Assembly (NCBI GenBank): GCA_964512645.1
Contig: CAZEJS010000039.1
Span: forward strand, 1-14,377
Direction of reading: 5' to 3'
DNA: 14,377 bases
Source: CAZEJS01 sp964512645
GTDB taxonomy: Bacteria > Actinomycetota > Geothermincolia > Fen-727 > Anoxymicrobiaceae
Shown: positions 1 through 8,823 of the stretch, piece after piece
Position numbering within the stretch: position 1 is the first letter of the stretch
Layout: every line of letters begins with the position of its first letter
The notes under the pieces: generated by a model
What the model saw: only the letters and a program-made list of their open reading frames with translations
What the model was told of the DNA's origin: nothing
Databases searched by the model: none
Program-made: the position numbers and the translations under genes

Positions 1-1691
<1,691 letters not shown>

Positions 1692-2095
1692 GACCACTAC
1701 CTCCCGGAGAAGAACACCTGTTACCGCTAAGTTCCAAGCATATTGGACACCAGGAGTTCCGGCCAGTCAGCTATATTAGCGCGCGAGGTAGCGAAGCCGC
1801 GGCGCAAGGGAACGAAGGGGCCCTCCGGGGCAACGGAAACCCGGCCCTCTCCACGCCCACCGAGGGATGATTTCACCGGTTGACAGGTTTGGCGCAATTT
1901 CCGGCGGCCACGGTCTTCGAGTTTCTTCTCGGCTGCAGATTGCAGGGGAAGCGGCCGGCGACTACCCGCGAGTGGCTCGAGGTGCCACCCTGTCATGCAC
2001 TATGTTCGACCAGGTTTCGGCCCCGCTGGCCAGCAACCGCGGATGCCCCCGGGGAGCGCTGCGCGTGAAGAGAGAATCATGTACAAGGACGATGC
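1692..2095. other. Intergenic stretch with no supportable gene
   Basis: This 404-base gap separates the secreted-protein gene from the ALDH gene; both are on the minus strand. It should hold the promoter of the former. A TAATAT box reads on the minus strand near 1775, but no convincing -35 hexamer lies at the right distance. A GC-rich imperfect hairpin (GGGCC..GGCCC arms) lies around 1818-1855. Short frames on both strands here have no family resemblance and no good ribosome site. Confidence 0.4.
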
Positions 2096-3550
2096 CTATC
2101 TGAACACCAGTCGCATGATTCGGTCCAGCTTTTTTCCATATGGAGGATAGAACGTGTCGGCCGGGATAGGGCTCCAGCCTTTCCTGTAGACCGATCTCTG
2201 GTTCGAGAAGGTCTTGAAACCTTCTGTTCCGGAGTATCTTCCGATGCCGCTGCCTCCCACCCCTCCGAACGGCATCGAAGGTTGCATCACCTGCTCTTCG
2301 ATGGCGTTGAAGCAGACGCCGCCGGAACAGGTTCCTTTCAGGATGCGATCCGCGATGCTCTTGTCCTTCGTGTAACAGTAGACAGCCAGGGGTCTTTCGT
2401 GGGTATTGACGTAAGACAGGACATCGTCGAGGTCGCCGTACGTCATTACGGGTATTATCGGGCCGAATACCTCGTTGTTCATCACATTCATGTCGTCTGT
2501 GACGTCCAGCACCAGCGTGAACGGCACCTTGCGTTGCGCGCGGTTCACTGCTTCATCGTTCGGGTACAACTGCACCAGGCGAGCGCCCCGCCGCTCCGCG
2601 TCCTCCAGGTATGACACCAGGCGGTCCACGTGTCTCTGGTTGATGATGCCGGTGCACTGCGGGCTTTCCACGTAACAAGGAAACATTTCAGGCATAACCC
2701 TGCGACAGAGAGACAGGAAAGCCTCCAGCCTGCCTCGAGGAACGAACACGTAGTCGGGAGCAATACAGGCCTGGCCGTTCTTCAATGCCTTCATCGCGAT
2801 GAACGCCTTCACGCTTCTCTCGTTCACGTTGTCCTCATCGAGAACCAGGGGGCACTTGCCTCCCAGCTCGAGCGTTACCGGGGTCAGGTTCTCGCTCGCG
2901 GCCTTCATCACCAGTTTCCCTACAGCGGGATTGCCCGTATAAAGCAGGTGGTCCCAGGGCAGCCGGGCGAACTCCTCCGCAACGGCCGCGCCCCCGGTTA
3001 CGACGGCCACATGGTCTTCCGGGAACGCCTCGGACACCATTTCCTCGAGCAGCGAGGAACACGTCGGAGTCACCTCTGAGGGTTTTATCATCACCCGGTT
3101 GCCCGCCGAAAGCATGTCTACGAGTGGGGCCAGGGAAGCGAGGAATGGAATGTTCCACGGAGACATGTTCCCCACTACCCCCAGTGGCTGATAGACGACG
3201 GAGCCTCTGCTCAAGCCCCAGGGAAAAAAGTCTATCCTTCTCGGGTCCGGTCTCATCCATTTCTTCAGGTTCTTCGTGGTGTACTTGATCCTGTTCAGGA
3301 CGAGCAGCAGTTCGACCAGCGCGGCAAGCTGCCTTGGATGAACGCCGAAGTCTTCCTCGAGGGCGTCTGCAATATCACCGTGGTGCTCCAACATCATCAA
3401 CTTCACCGCTTGTAGAGCTTCCAGGCGGTCGCTCAGGGAGGGATAAGGGTCTCCATTGAATGCGTCCTTCTGTTTCTGAAACACAGCGCGCAGACCGGTT
3501 GCTTCCGGGGAATTGTCGTAACGATGATTTCTATCTACCGTGCCCATCAT
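2096..3550 (-). CDS. Aldehyde dehydrogenase, coniferyl-aldehyde-dehydrogenase-like
   Basis: A 484-residue NAD(P)-dependent aldehyde dehydrogenase, which oxidises an aldehyde to a carboxylate. Visible landmarks are SPWNIPF (Asn133), the cofactor-binding Lys156 in RVMIKPSE, the general-base Glu228 in TLELGGK, catalytic Cys262 in NGQACIAPDYV, and NNEVFGP at 359-364. The sequence around Cys262 (GQxCIAPDYV) and the overall length fit the coniferyl/long-chain aldehyde branch rather than the betaine or succinate-semialdehyde branches. The substrate is inferred from that likeness only. Two adjacent ATGs (3550, 3547) follow GAGGTGG; the second has the better spacing. A DUF3303 gene lies 148 bases upstream in the same direction. 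The family often ends with a membrane-proximal C-terminus, and the basic PYGKKLDRIMRLVFR tail here fits that. All key residues are intact. Confidence 0.93.
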   Translation of the reverse strand: MMGTVDRNHRYDNSPEATGLRAVFQKQKDAFNGDPYPSLSDRLEALQAVKLMMLEHHGDIADALEEDFGVHPRQLAALVELLLVLNRIKYTTKNLKKWMRPDPRRIDFFPWGLSRGSVVYQPLGVVGNMSPWNIPFLASLAPLVDMLSAGNRVMIKPSEVTPTCSSLLEEMVSEAFPEDHVAVVTGGAAVAEEFARLPWDHLLYTGNPAVGKLVMKAASENLTPVTLELGGKCPLVLDEDNVNERSVKAFIAMKALKNGQACIAPDYVFVPRGRLEAFLSLCRRVMPEMFPCYVESPQCTGIINQRHVDRLVSYLEDAERRGARLVQLYPNDEAVNRAQRKVPFTLVLDVTDDMNVMNNEVFGPIIPVMTYGDLDDVLSYVNTHERPLAVYCYTKDKSIADRILKGTCSGGVCFNAIEEQVMQPSMPFGGVGGSGIGRYSGTEGFKTFSNQRSVYRKGWSPIPADTFYPPYGKKLDRIMRLVFR

Positions 3551-3698
3551 GGGCCACCTCGACTGCGTCGGGAATCAGTTGTTGTCACCCTCATGTCAAC
3601 CCTCGGCCACGCCGTGCTTGCCTTCCTTCACAGAAACGGCTTGAGAATCCGTTCGGCGTGCACCGGGCGCGCGAACGTCGGCGTCGTTGAGTTGCCTG

Positions 3699-3965
3699 TC
3701 AGGCATACTTCATGCCTTTGTCGTCCAGCACCTCGACTACGGGAACGAATTCGTAGTCGGCCAGGTTGCTCCAGGCGGTTGCCCACTGGAGAAGCGCCAT
3801 GACGTCATCGGTCTCGATCAGCGCCCAGACCCGGCCTCCGGCTGCCTCCATCCACTCGCTCAGGAGCCTGGCGTTCTCGGGCAACATCCTTCCTTTCTCC
3901 ATCCTCTGCTTGTACATGTCGTTCCTCTGTCCGGACGTCCAGGTCCCTGTTACCATGAAACGCAT
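3699..3965 (-). CDS. DUF3303 domain protein (small alpha/beta-barrel fold)
   Basis: An 88-residue protein beginning MRFMVTGTW. It matches the DUF3303 pattern: an opening beta strand (RFMVTGTW), a KGRMLPE turn, a W-rich helix (LSEWMEAAGG), and a RVWALIETDD..LLQWATAWSNLADYEFVPV core ending in a beta strand. These proteins are small dimeric ferredoxin-like-fold members without an assigned general function. The frame extends upstream to 4070, but that extension is arginine-rich and low in family likeness. ATG 3965 has AAGGGGGT about 8 bases upstream and gives the usual family length, so I chose it. The stop of the small ORF upstream overlaps this start by 16 bases, suggesting coupled translation. 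Confidence 0.8.
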   Translation of the reverse strand: MRFMVTGTWTSGQRNDMYKQRMEKGRMLPENARLLSEWMEAAGGRVWALIETDDVMALLQWATAWSNLADYEFVPVVEVLDDKGMKYA

Positions 3966-4102
3966 CGTCCCAACCCCCTTAATCCCAGGCGCTCGACCTC
4001 GTACCTGTACCCGGATACGCGGTGGGTCTCTACCCACCTGATGAACACTGTTGCTCCTGCCGGACAACATTCCTCAAGGTATGCCTTACTGCGCCGTGCC
4101 AT
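3950..4102 (-). CDS. Small hypothetical ORF overlapping the DUF3303 start (50 aa)
   Basis: Reading from ATG 4102 gives 50 residues that look protein-like rather than a shadow: MARRSKAYLEE, then PAGATVFIRWVETHR and SGYRYEVERLG, a plausible beta-strand-rich segment. The stop lies 16 bases inside the DUF3303 gene, an overlap typical of co-translated genes. There is no clear ribosome site before ATG 4102. The frame stays open upstream through a tandem repeat and a crotonase-like remnant to 4327. It could therefore be the tail of a decayed longer gene. I do not recognise a family. Confidence 0.35.
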   Translation of the reverse strand: MARRSKAYLEECCPAGATVFIRWVETHRVSGYRYEVERLGLRGLGRCVSW

Positions 4103-4138
4103 CCCCGGTAATCGCGACCGCCCCCGGTAATCGCGACC
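4103..4138. repeat. Tandem duplication, 17 identical bases with a 19-base period
   Basis: CCCCGGTAATCGCGACC occurs at 4103-4119 and again at 4122-4138. A 19-base period is not a multiple of three, so a recent duplication would shift any reading frame crossing it. It lies directly before the small ORF at 3950-4102. Confidence 0.9.
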
Positions 4139-4179
4139 CCGCAAACGATCGAATTCTCCGGCAGCCTCGGGTGTCCTGC

Positions 4180-4285
4180 CACTTTTCTTGACGCCCTCGA
4201 ATGCGATTTTCACCTCCCCCTCGAGAGCGGGGGAGTTCTTGGAACCCATGGTCTCGACCATGGCACGAGCCGCCGAAGGCCGTTG
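4180..4285 (-). pseudogene. Probable enoyl-CoA hydratase remnant
   Basis: On the minus strand this stretch encodes ARAMVETMGSKNSPAL followed by EVKIAFEGV. The intact ECH at 9532-10311 has ARAMAATMCSKNPLGL and TKDAFNAAL at the equivalent place. The DNA agrees over roughly 45 bases around 4230-4275 with one single-base gap (for example CCATGGC.CG.GCCGCCG in both). Only this C-terminal helical piece is present; neither the oxyanion-hole half nor the C-terminal end is found. It is more diverged than the copies at 7740 and 8489. Crotonases share this helix broadly, so it may come from a different family member. The match was made by eye. Confidence 0.45.
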
Positions 4286-4734
4286 CACTCCGGCTCGCCT
4301 ACGGCTCGCTCCGTTCGACGGCTTCAAGCCTCAGCGTGGGGATTCCCGTCGTCGAAAAACGTACATCTTGATCCGCCGAAAAGCGGACAGATTAGGCCGA
4401 CGTTGACATGTTCAGCCGTCTCCTGATACCGACCGGCGAGAAGTCCGGAGGGAGAGGGAACCGGCCCGCATCAGAGAGGATGGCAATCGGGAACAACAGA
4501 ATGAAAAGCGATGGGAAAGAGCGTAGGATTGACGTGATATGAGGAGCATATGCGGAAATGACGGCGTGATTGTCATGTTGGCACTCTCGGTCAGGTCGGC
4601 TAGAACCGGGTGGGGCATTCCCGGTCGCCGTGCATCTGACCACACCAGTGTTCCCTTGTGGGAAGCGTGTCGGAGGACCGACCCGTCTTAACCCCCACGG
4701 GATTGAAGGGACGATCACGCTACAACAGGATGGG
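4286..4734. other. Non-coding or decayed stretch
   Basis: I see no gene here that I can support. Near 4300 there is a short direct repeat (CGGCTCGC twice). At 4372-4387 there is a small hairpin with TCCGC/GCGGA arms and a CGAAAA loop. A minus-strand frame at 4392-4718 is open for 108 codons, but its residues (proline- and arginine-rich, then hydrophobic) do not resemble any family I know. It has no convincing ribosome site. Confidence 0.4.
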
Positions 4735-4962
4735 TTAGAGTGAATTCATTAATTCGTCGGCAGAAACGCCGGCTTGTCGAAGAATGCCTCGAAGGGCGCC
4801 TACCGCAATTTCAGTGTGGAGCGGGACTACACAACCGATCGAACCCGATGACGTTGCCCTCTTCATTACAACATGGCTGCCCCGCTGAGGCACCTGGACG
4901 AATCCGGGCTTTTCCAATGCCTTGATGGTTTTGGTACCGGGTACGCGCCGGAGCTTAAGCAT
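4735..4962 (-). CDS. hicA: HicA-like mRNA interferase toxin, orphan and probably decaying
   Basis: 75 residues with the compact dsRBD-like HicA (YcfA) layout: MLKLRRVPG, a helix TIKALEK.GF, the catalytic-histidine strand QRGSHVVM (His30), CVVPLHTEIAVGALRGILRQAG, and a terminal SADELMNSL helix. HicA toxins cleave mRNA and are normally neutralised by HicB encoded next door. No HicB-like frame lies on either side (4286-4734 or 4963-5192), so this is an orphan. Two prolines stand where the family usually has Leu and Arg (KALEKPGF, VQVPQRG). A helix-breaking Pro at residue 19 suggests loss of activity, which would explain survival without an antitoxin. No Shine-Dalgarno is visible before the ATG. 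The unrelated HicA at 8200-8427 is too different to be a recent copy. Confidence 0.8.
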   Translation of the reverse strand: MLKLRRVPGTKTIKALEKPGFVQVPQRGSHVVMKRATSSGSIGCVVPLHTEIAVGALRGILRQAGVSADELMNSL

Positions 4963-5192
4963 AGGTTGTTTCGACGGTGGCGAAGAGAGGAAGGGATGTT
5001 TCGGGTCAGCGACGCCTCCGTGCTCAGGAGATGGTACAAGGGTTTCGGTTTGTCGAAAAGGAGACCCGCAGCGTCGCAGGCCTTCCGTTCGCGTCTGCTA
5101 CATGGAACAGAAGCTCGATGGTCAGGAGTGCGCCAGGGAATGAGGAGTGACGGGGAAATCGGGGTCGTGATCGCTTCAAGGGATGTCCAGGC

Positions 5193-7103
5193 GTGTCCAG
5201 GATACTTCTGATAAACCCTCCTAGGGAGGCCCCGCTGCTGGACTGGGCGACGCGTTACCCTCCGCTCGGCCTGATGTCCATCGCCGCCGTGCTCGACGAG
5301 CACGACGTCGAGATTGTGGACACGAAGCTGGAGAAGGGGGGCAACCGCCGGCTCGCGGAGATGATGCGGTCCGCCGACATAGTGGGGATAACCACCCTGA
5401 CCCCTTCGCTCGATTCGGCGCTCCAACTCTGCCGCATCGCCAGGGAGTCAGGCACGCTCACGGTCCTGGGGGGCGTACACCCTTCGCTGATGCCCGGGGT
5501 GGCAACCTATCCAGAGGTCGATATTGCGGTGCGCGGTGAGGGGGAACTCACGTTCAGGGAGATCGCCGGGGGCAGGCCGCTTTCCTCTATTCAGGGGATA
5601 AGCTACAAGAGCGGCGGTACCGTAGCTCACAACCCGGACAGGGCTCCCGCCGACCTCGAGGCGTTGCCGCCCCCCGGGCGTGACCTGGTGAGCAAGTACC
5701 AGGGTCGATACCGCGCGTTCGGTAAAAGGCTGGACGCGGTGAGCACCACCAGGGGATGCCCGTACAGGTGCAGCTTCTGCTGCGTACCAGTTGTATGGCA
5801 GGGTTACAGGGAGCTCTCGCCGCAGCGGGTGATAGACGAGATAAAGAGGACTGGCGACGTCGAGATAGTGAGCATAGTGGACGACAACTTCTGCCACGAC
5901 ATGGAAAGGGTCGAGCTGATATGCGACCTGATTGTCCGGGAAGGCCTCGACGACCGTATGTACTCGGTGTTCTCAAGGGTAGATTCGGTAGTCCGCTACC
6001 CGGACGTTGTCCGCAAGATGGCCAGAGCCAACATGCGGGTGGTGTTCATCGGCATAGAGGCGGCCAGCCAGGAAGGCCTCGACCGGATGAACAAACGTAC
6101 CCGGATGGAGGACATCTACAGGGCGTGCGAGATACTCGAGGAGAACGGTGTGCTCATTTGGGCGGGGCATATCATCGGGAACCTGGAGGACACCTACGAG
6201 GACGTCAATGCGCTCATCGACCTTGGGAAGCGACTTCCCATCGACATAGCCCAGTACACGGTGGTCACCCCGTACCCGGGGACCGAACTGTACAGGCTCG
6301 GCGTAGAAAGGGGCCTGATAGACGATTTCGACTTCGCTGACTACTGCGAATGCGAGCCGCACATGCATACCCGGTACCTCTCCACGATGGAGATCATGGA
6401 ACTGGAGATGAAGGCATACCTGAAGTTCTACAGCCTCAGGTCCGTGCTGAAGCGGTCGAACCGGTGGTCCCGCAACGAGAAGAAGACGTGGATAAACCGG
6501 GACATCAAGGGGATATGGTCTTTCGGAAACTTCAGGAACAGGTGCGCCTTCTACTTCTGGGGAGCATACAAGGAGACGGTCGGCAGGACCCAGAACACCC
6601 GGGTACGCAAGTACAGCCCGCTGGTCTCCACCCCGGTGCTCTACTCGATCGCAGCCGCGGTCGTCTCGGGGCTGGTGACACTGCTGGTGACGGCGTACCT
6701 GGGCAGGTATTACGGCGAATACGCGTCCAGGGCTTCCGCCTACATCGTGGCCGACCTGCTCTTCGCGGCCGTGTTCGTGGCGGCCGTCAACGCGCTGGCC
6801 TGCACCCCGCTGGGCATCCGGTCGTACAGGAAGGGGTGGATACTATCGCTGCGCCGCCGAAAACCGGCGAAACGGGGGCTCTCGGTCGCCGCGAGGACGG
6901 TGCTATACGCGGGCGCGTTCTCGGCGGCTGCCACCCTGCTCACGGCAGGGCTGCTGCTGGTGCGGTCGGTGTGGGGGGTCCCGGCCGAACTGACCTACAC
7001 CGTGAGACTCGTGGTGGTCACCGTCACCGCTTTCCTGAAGGCAGGCCTCGTCTCGTACCTGTCGATCAGGGCTGTGAGGAACGGGGGGGTAACGCCCGGA
7101 TGA
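5193..7103 (+). CDS. B12-binding-type radical SAM protein with C-terminal four-helix membrane region
   Basis: A 636-residue protein. Residues 1-150 look like the Rossmann-type cobalamin-binding domain of BchE/HpnJ-type enzymes: ILLINPP, YPPLGLMSIAAVL, IVGITTLTPS, VLGGVHPSLMP, DIAVRGEGE. The classic DxHxxG histidine motif is not seen, as in many of these enzymes. Residues 184-410 form the radical SAM barrel. Cys189, Cys193 and Cys196 (GCPYRCSFC) bind the [4Fe-4S] cluster, with SIVDDNF, FIGIEA and TPYPGTELY as later landmarks. Residues 420-480 are basic and aromatic. Four hydrophobic segments follow at about 482-503, 515-536, 566-592 and 602-624, so the enzyme is probably anchored in the inner membrane. 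The start is GTG 5193 with AAGGGA about 10 bases upstream. Substrate unknown; a membrane lipid or isoprenoid is an inference from the anchor. No biosynthetic neighbours are present. Confidence 0.9.
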   Translation: MSRILLINPPREAPLLDWATRYPPLGLMSIAAVLDEHDVEIVDTKLEKGGNRRLAEMMRSADIVGITTLTPSLDSALQLCRIARESGTLTVLGGVHPSLMPGVATYPEVDIAVRGEGELTFREIAGGRPLSSIQGISYKSGGTVAHNPDRAPADLEALPPPGRDLVSKYQGRYRAFGKRLDAVSTTRGCPYRCSFCCVPVVWQGYRELSPQRVIDEIKRTGDVEIVSIVDDNFCHDMERVELICDLIVREGLDDRMYSVFSRVDSVVRYPDVVRKMARANMRVVFIGIEAASQEGLDRMNKRTRMEDIYRACEILEENGVLIWAGHIIGNLEDTYEDVNALIDLGKRLPIDIAQYTVVTPYPGTELYRLGVERGLIDDFDFADYCECEPHMHTRYLSTMEIMELEMKAYLKFYSLRSVLKRSNRWSRNEKKTWINRDIKGIWSFGNFRNRCAFYFWGAYKETVGRTQNTRVRKYSPLVSTPVLYSIAAAVVSGLVTLLVTAYLGRYYGEYASRASAYIVADLLFAAVFVAAVNALACTPLGIRSYRKGWILSLRRRKPAKRGLSVAARTVLYAGAFSAAATLLTAGLLLVRSVWGVPAELTYTVRLVVVTVTAFLKAGLVSYLSIRAVRNGGVTPG

Positions 7104-7475
7104 GGGCGCGCCCGGCAAGTTCGGCGGACGGTCTTGTCTTACGCGTCCTCTGAAGCGACCGGCGTCCCACTTCTTGTCCCACAGCATCTTCCCGGGGAAG
7201 AGCACCGAAGACACTCTCATCGTAGACAGGTTAGAAGAAGACTTGAGCTTGACCGCCTCTCGAGCACTTGCCCCGTCCAGGCAGTAGTCCGGCTCGGGGA
7301 AGAACCGGGCCAGCTTTTCCGCCTTGTGTTCGTCAAGGACAACAACGATGTCGATATCGTGTGTCATCCTGGGTATCCCTTGCATTGACGATACAAGGGC
7401 CCCGGTCAGCATGAACGGAACCTCGATGGAATCGAGGACATCCAGGACTTTCTTCAGAAGTTCAAGTTGTGACAT
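6903..7475 (-). pseudogene. Nucleotidyltransferase-fold protein, truncated or frameshifted after about residue 85
   Basis: Residues 1-85 are a good MNT-like/AbiEii-type nucleotidyltransferase N-terminus: a leading helix, VPFMLTGALVSSMQG (Gly/Ser loop), and the metal-binding THDIDIVVVL. FFPEPDYCLDGASAREAV and KLKSSSNL follow. After that, the family's usual beta strands and third acidic residue (roughly FNLIxxETGxKVDFW) are absent. The frame instead gives an arginine- and proline-rich tail that runs antisense through the last 200 bases of the radical SAM gene. I infer an internal deletion or frameshift near 7215, so only about 7215-7475 is genuine. The ATG lies 22 bases inside the upstream partner gene, as in intact pairs of this family. 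The pair resembles toxin-antitoxin-like two-gene units, but the function of this particular pair is not established. Confidence 0.6.
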
Positions 7476-7669
7476 CTGTCCAGCAGCCCCAGGTACATCC
7501 TGTGGATCTCGTCTTCCGTAGCCTCGGGGTTCCGGTTCCGCAGTCCATGCATTGCCAGTTCTCTACCCAGATCCTGCATCTCGAACACCTTGAGCAGTTT
7601 CTCTTCGGCTGACAGGGAACACATGACCTCGATATATTTCGCATGCGCCTTATCGGCTGACTCGCCCAC
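7454..7669 (-). CDS. Small helical partner protein of the nucleotidyltransferase (71 aa)
   Basis: A small, probably all-helical protein whose C-terminal part is recognisable: LLKVFEMQDLGRELAMHGLR, ATEDEIHRMYLGLLD and a closing RCHNLNF. Proteins with this xELxxxGLRxRxP..E.HRxYLxxLDxCHNxN pattern are commonly encoded just upstream of, and overlapping, a nucleotidyltransferase-fold gene, exactly as here (22-base overlap). By context it may be the binding partner of that enzyme in a toxin-antitoxin-like unit; this is inference. I chose GTG 7669 because AGGAGG lies 10 bases upstream. The same frame stays open to a GTG at 7720 (88 residues), which has no visible ribosome site. The gene looks intact although its partner is broken. 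Confidence 0.65.
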   Translation of the reverse strand: MGESADKAHAKYIEVMCSLSAEEKLLKVFEMQDLGRELAMHGLRNRNPEATEDEIHRMYLGLLDRCHNLNF

Positions 7670-7739
7670 TGGCCAGCGGCCTCCTGTTCTCTCCCTCCGA
7701 TAAATAGTAGCAGGTGACACCGACAGTTGGTCGCTATGC

Positions 7740-7904
7740 TACCCCGGCCCCTTCATCCCCTCGGTTATCCCGTTGGCGATGATGAGCCCCTGGTTGCGGT
7801 CCTGCCACATCCGACGATCTCAGGCAGAAAAAGGGAGGAGTCCCTATCCGCGCCGCCGTTGCCGATGTTGATGTACCGGGCGCAGAAGAAGCTGTTGGTA
7901 CTGG
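7740..7904 (-). pseudogene. Enoyl-CoA hydratase 3'-half copy 1 (internal deletion)
   Basis: Two blocks align with the ECH at 9532-10311. Block one, about 7744-7803, covers the C-terminal end; its 29 bases at 7751-7779 are identical to 8501-8529 and 9547-9575. Block two, 7804-7904, covers STNSFFCARYINIG to EIVG. About 210 bases present in the intact gene are missing between them. The join falls in a short shared CCT run (GGTCCT|GCC), and the deletion breaks the frame. The upstream end of the likeness is at ECH codon 132. Several differences from copy 3 (TTCTGCGCC instead of TTTAACGCC, CTCAGGCAG) are shared with copy 2, so copies 1 and 2 are closer to each other. No intact product is possible. 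Confidence 0.85.
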
Positions 7905-7942
7905 ACAACGAAGACCCAATCGGCTACGTGGTTGGTCGGTAG

Positions 7943-7948
7943 TATAAT
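7943..7948 (+). promoter_or_regulatory. Probable -10 box of the hicB-hicA operon
   Basis: A perfect TATAAT lies 46 bases before the hicB ATG. No good -35 hexamer lies 16-18 bases upstream. An imperfect inverted repeat (CCAATC, 8 bases, GGTTGG; about 7916-7935) overlaps the -35 region and could be the operator for HicB autorepression, which is known in this family. The ribosome site GAGGAGCAGG precedes the ATG. Confidence 0.5.
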
Positions 7949-7993
7949 TCTAAAGAGAGACACAACTGGCGAGGATACGACAGAGGAGCAGGA

Positions 7994-8203
7994 ATGAAAT
8001 TCCCGATCACGGTTTTCCAGGATGAAGACGGAGTCTACATCTCCGAATGCCCCGTGATCCCCGGGTGCATCAGCCAGGGAAAGACCGAAGACGAAGCCAT
8101 TGCGAATATAGGGGACGCTATCAAGGACTGCCTCGAGGTCAGGGCCGAGAAGAAGCTGCCTCTGACGATCCCGATCCGAGAGGTTGAGGTTGCTGTCCAG
8201 TGA
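7994..8203 (+). CDS. hicB: HicB antitoxin
   Basis: 69 residues with the HicB partial RNase-H-like fold: MKFPITVFQDEDGVYISECP, VIPGCISQGKTEDEAIANIGDAIKDCLE, then a short C-terminal strand. The G.YI.ECP..PGC.SQG.T..EA..NI..AI signature is diagnostic. HicB binds and masks the HicA active site, and the complex usually represses its own promoter. This is the short form without an obvious added DNA-binding domain. The hicB stop and hicA start share GTGA (8200-8203), which couples their translation. Antitoxin-first order is common though not universal for the family. The module lies between two ECH remnants that point the other way. Confidence 0.93.
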   Translation: MKFPITVFQDEDGVYISECPVIPGCISQGKTEDEAIANIGDAIKDCLEVRAEKKLPLTIPIREVEVAVQ

Positions 8204-8427
8204 GCCAGCCCGTCCCCTTACTCAAGCCCGGCGAAGTGGTGAAGGCGTTCGGGCGTCTGGGTTGGGAAGTGGCACGCCAGCGAGGTTCGCATATTATCCT
8301 CACCAAAGAAGGCAGCCTTGCTACCTTGTCCATACCGAACCATCCGGAAGTCGCCAGGGGTACACTGAGAGCCCTCATCGGCCGTGCTGGGATCACTGTT
8401 GATGAATTCATCGAGACCCTGAAGTAG
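8200..8427 (+). CDS. hicA: HicA mRNA interferase toxin
   Basis: 75 residues, the normal HicA size: KPGEVVKAFGRLGWEVARQRGSHIILTK with the catalytic His31 in the GSH motif, then LSIPNHPEVARGTLRALIGRAGITVDEFIETL. It should act as a ribosome-independent mRNA-cleaving toxin held by the HicB encoded in front of it. The start is GTG 8200, overlapping the hicB stop by four bases, with GAGGT 9 bases upstream. All typical residues are present, so the pair is probably functional, unlike the orphan hicA at 4735-4962. The two HicA proteins share only family-level likeness, so the two loci were acquired separately. Confidence 0.93.
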   Translation: MSQPVPLLKPGEVVKAFGRLGWEVARQRGSHIILTKEGSLATLSIPNHPEVARGTLRALIGRAGITVDEFIETLK

Positions 8428-8488
8428 AGTTGCTTCATGCGGTTGGTCAACATCAGCGCAATCTAAGCATCGGCACCGGAACACCACG

Positions 8489-8686
8489 CTAGCCGAGCGA
8501 CTTCATCCCCTCGGTTATCCCGTTGGCGAGGCCTATCCTGTATGCTTCCTGGGCCGGGACGCGCTCCCCGGTCATGCACATCTCCGCGGCCCTTCCCCAT
8601 CCGACTATCTCAGGCAGAAAGAAACTGGAGCCCATGTCCGCGCCGCCGGTGCCGATGTTGATGTACTGGGCGCAGAAGAAGCTGTC
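8489..8686 (-). pseudogene. Enoyl-CoA hydratase 3'-half copy 2 (in-frame internal deletion)
   Basis: On the minus strand this reads SFFCAQYINIGTGGADMG, on through FLPEIVGWGRAAEMCMTG and AYRIGLAN, then straight to GITEGMKSLG and a TAG stop. In the intact ECH at 9532-10311 the segment between LAN and NGITEG is 60 residues longer. The join lies in the octamer GTTGGCGA, which occurs at both ends of the missing segment in the intact gene. That is the expected scar of a deletion between short direct repeats, and here it keeps the frame. The likeness stops at ECH codon 135, and a stop codon lies just upstream, so there is no start. It shares the 29-base block with copies 1 and 3 (here 8501-8529). 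Confidence 0.88.
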
Positions 8687-8823
8687 GTAACCTCATTCGA
8701 TACCCTGCTCATTGATTATTGCCTGTTCGTCGATCGTCTGGCTCCTCCCCATGATGATTCTTCCCCATGCTATCATTCCTGTATAACGATGTGCGTTCAC
8801 AAACATTGGAATGTGAGACAGCC

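Noticed and set aside
1741..1900. Possible c-di-GMP riboswitch upstream of the secreted-protein gene (CCAAACC on the minus strand)
   Set aside because: The second conserved block (GGGACGCAAAGC-like) and the tetraloop-receptor features are missing, so the likeness is a few bases only.
3560..3698. Promoter for the ALDH gene (TTGACA on the minus strand near 3600)
   Set aside because: No acceptable -10 box lies 16-18 bases downstream.
4392..4718. 108-residue minus-strand frame
   Set aside because: There is no family likeness, no ribosome site, and the composition is inconsistent along its length. It is probably non-coding.
6350..7153. 267-residue plus-strand frame
   Set aside because: It is a frame-shifted shadow of the radical SAM gene, with Gly/Arg/His-rich composition and no motif.
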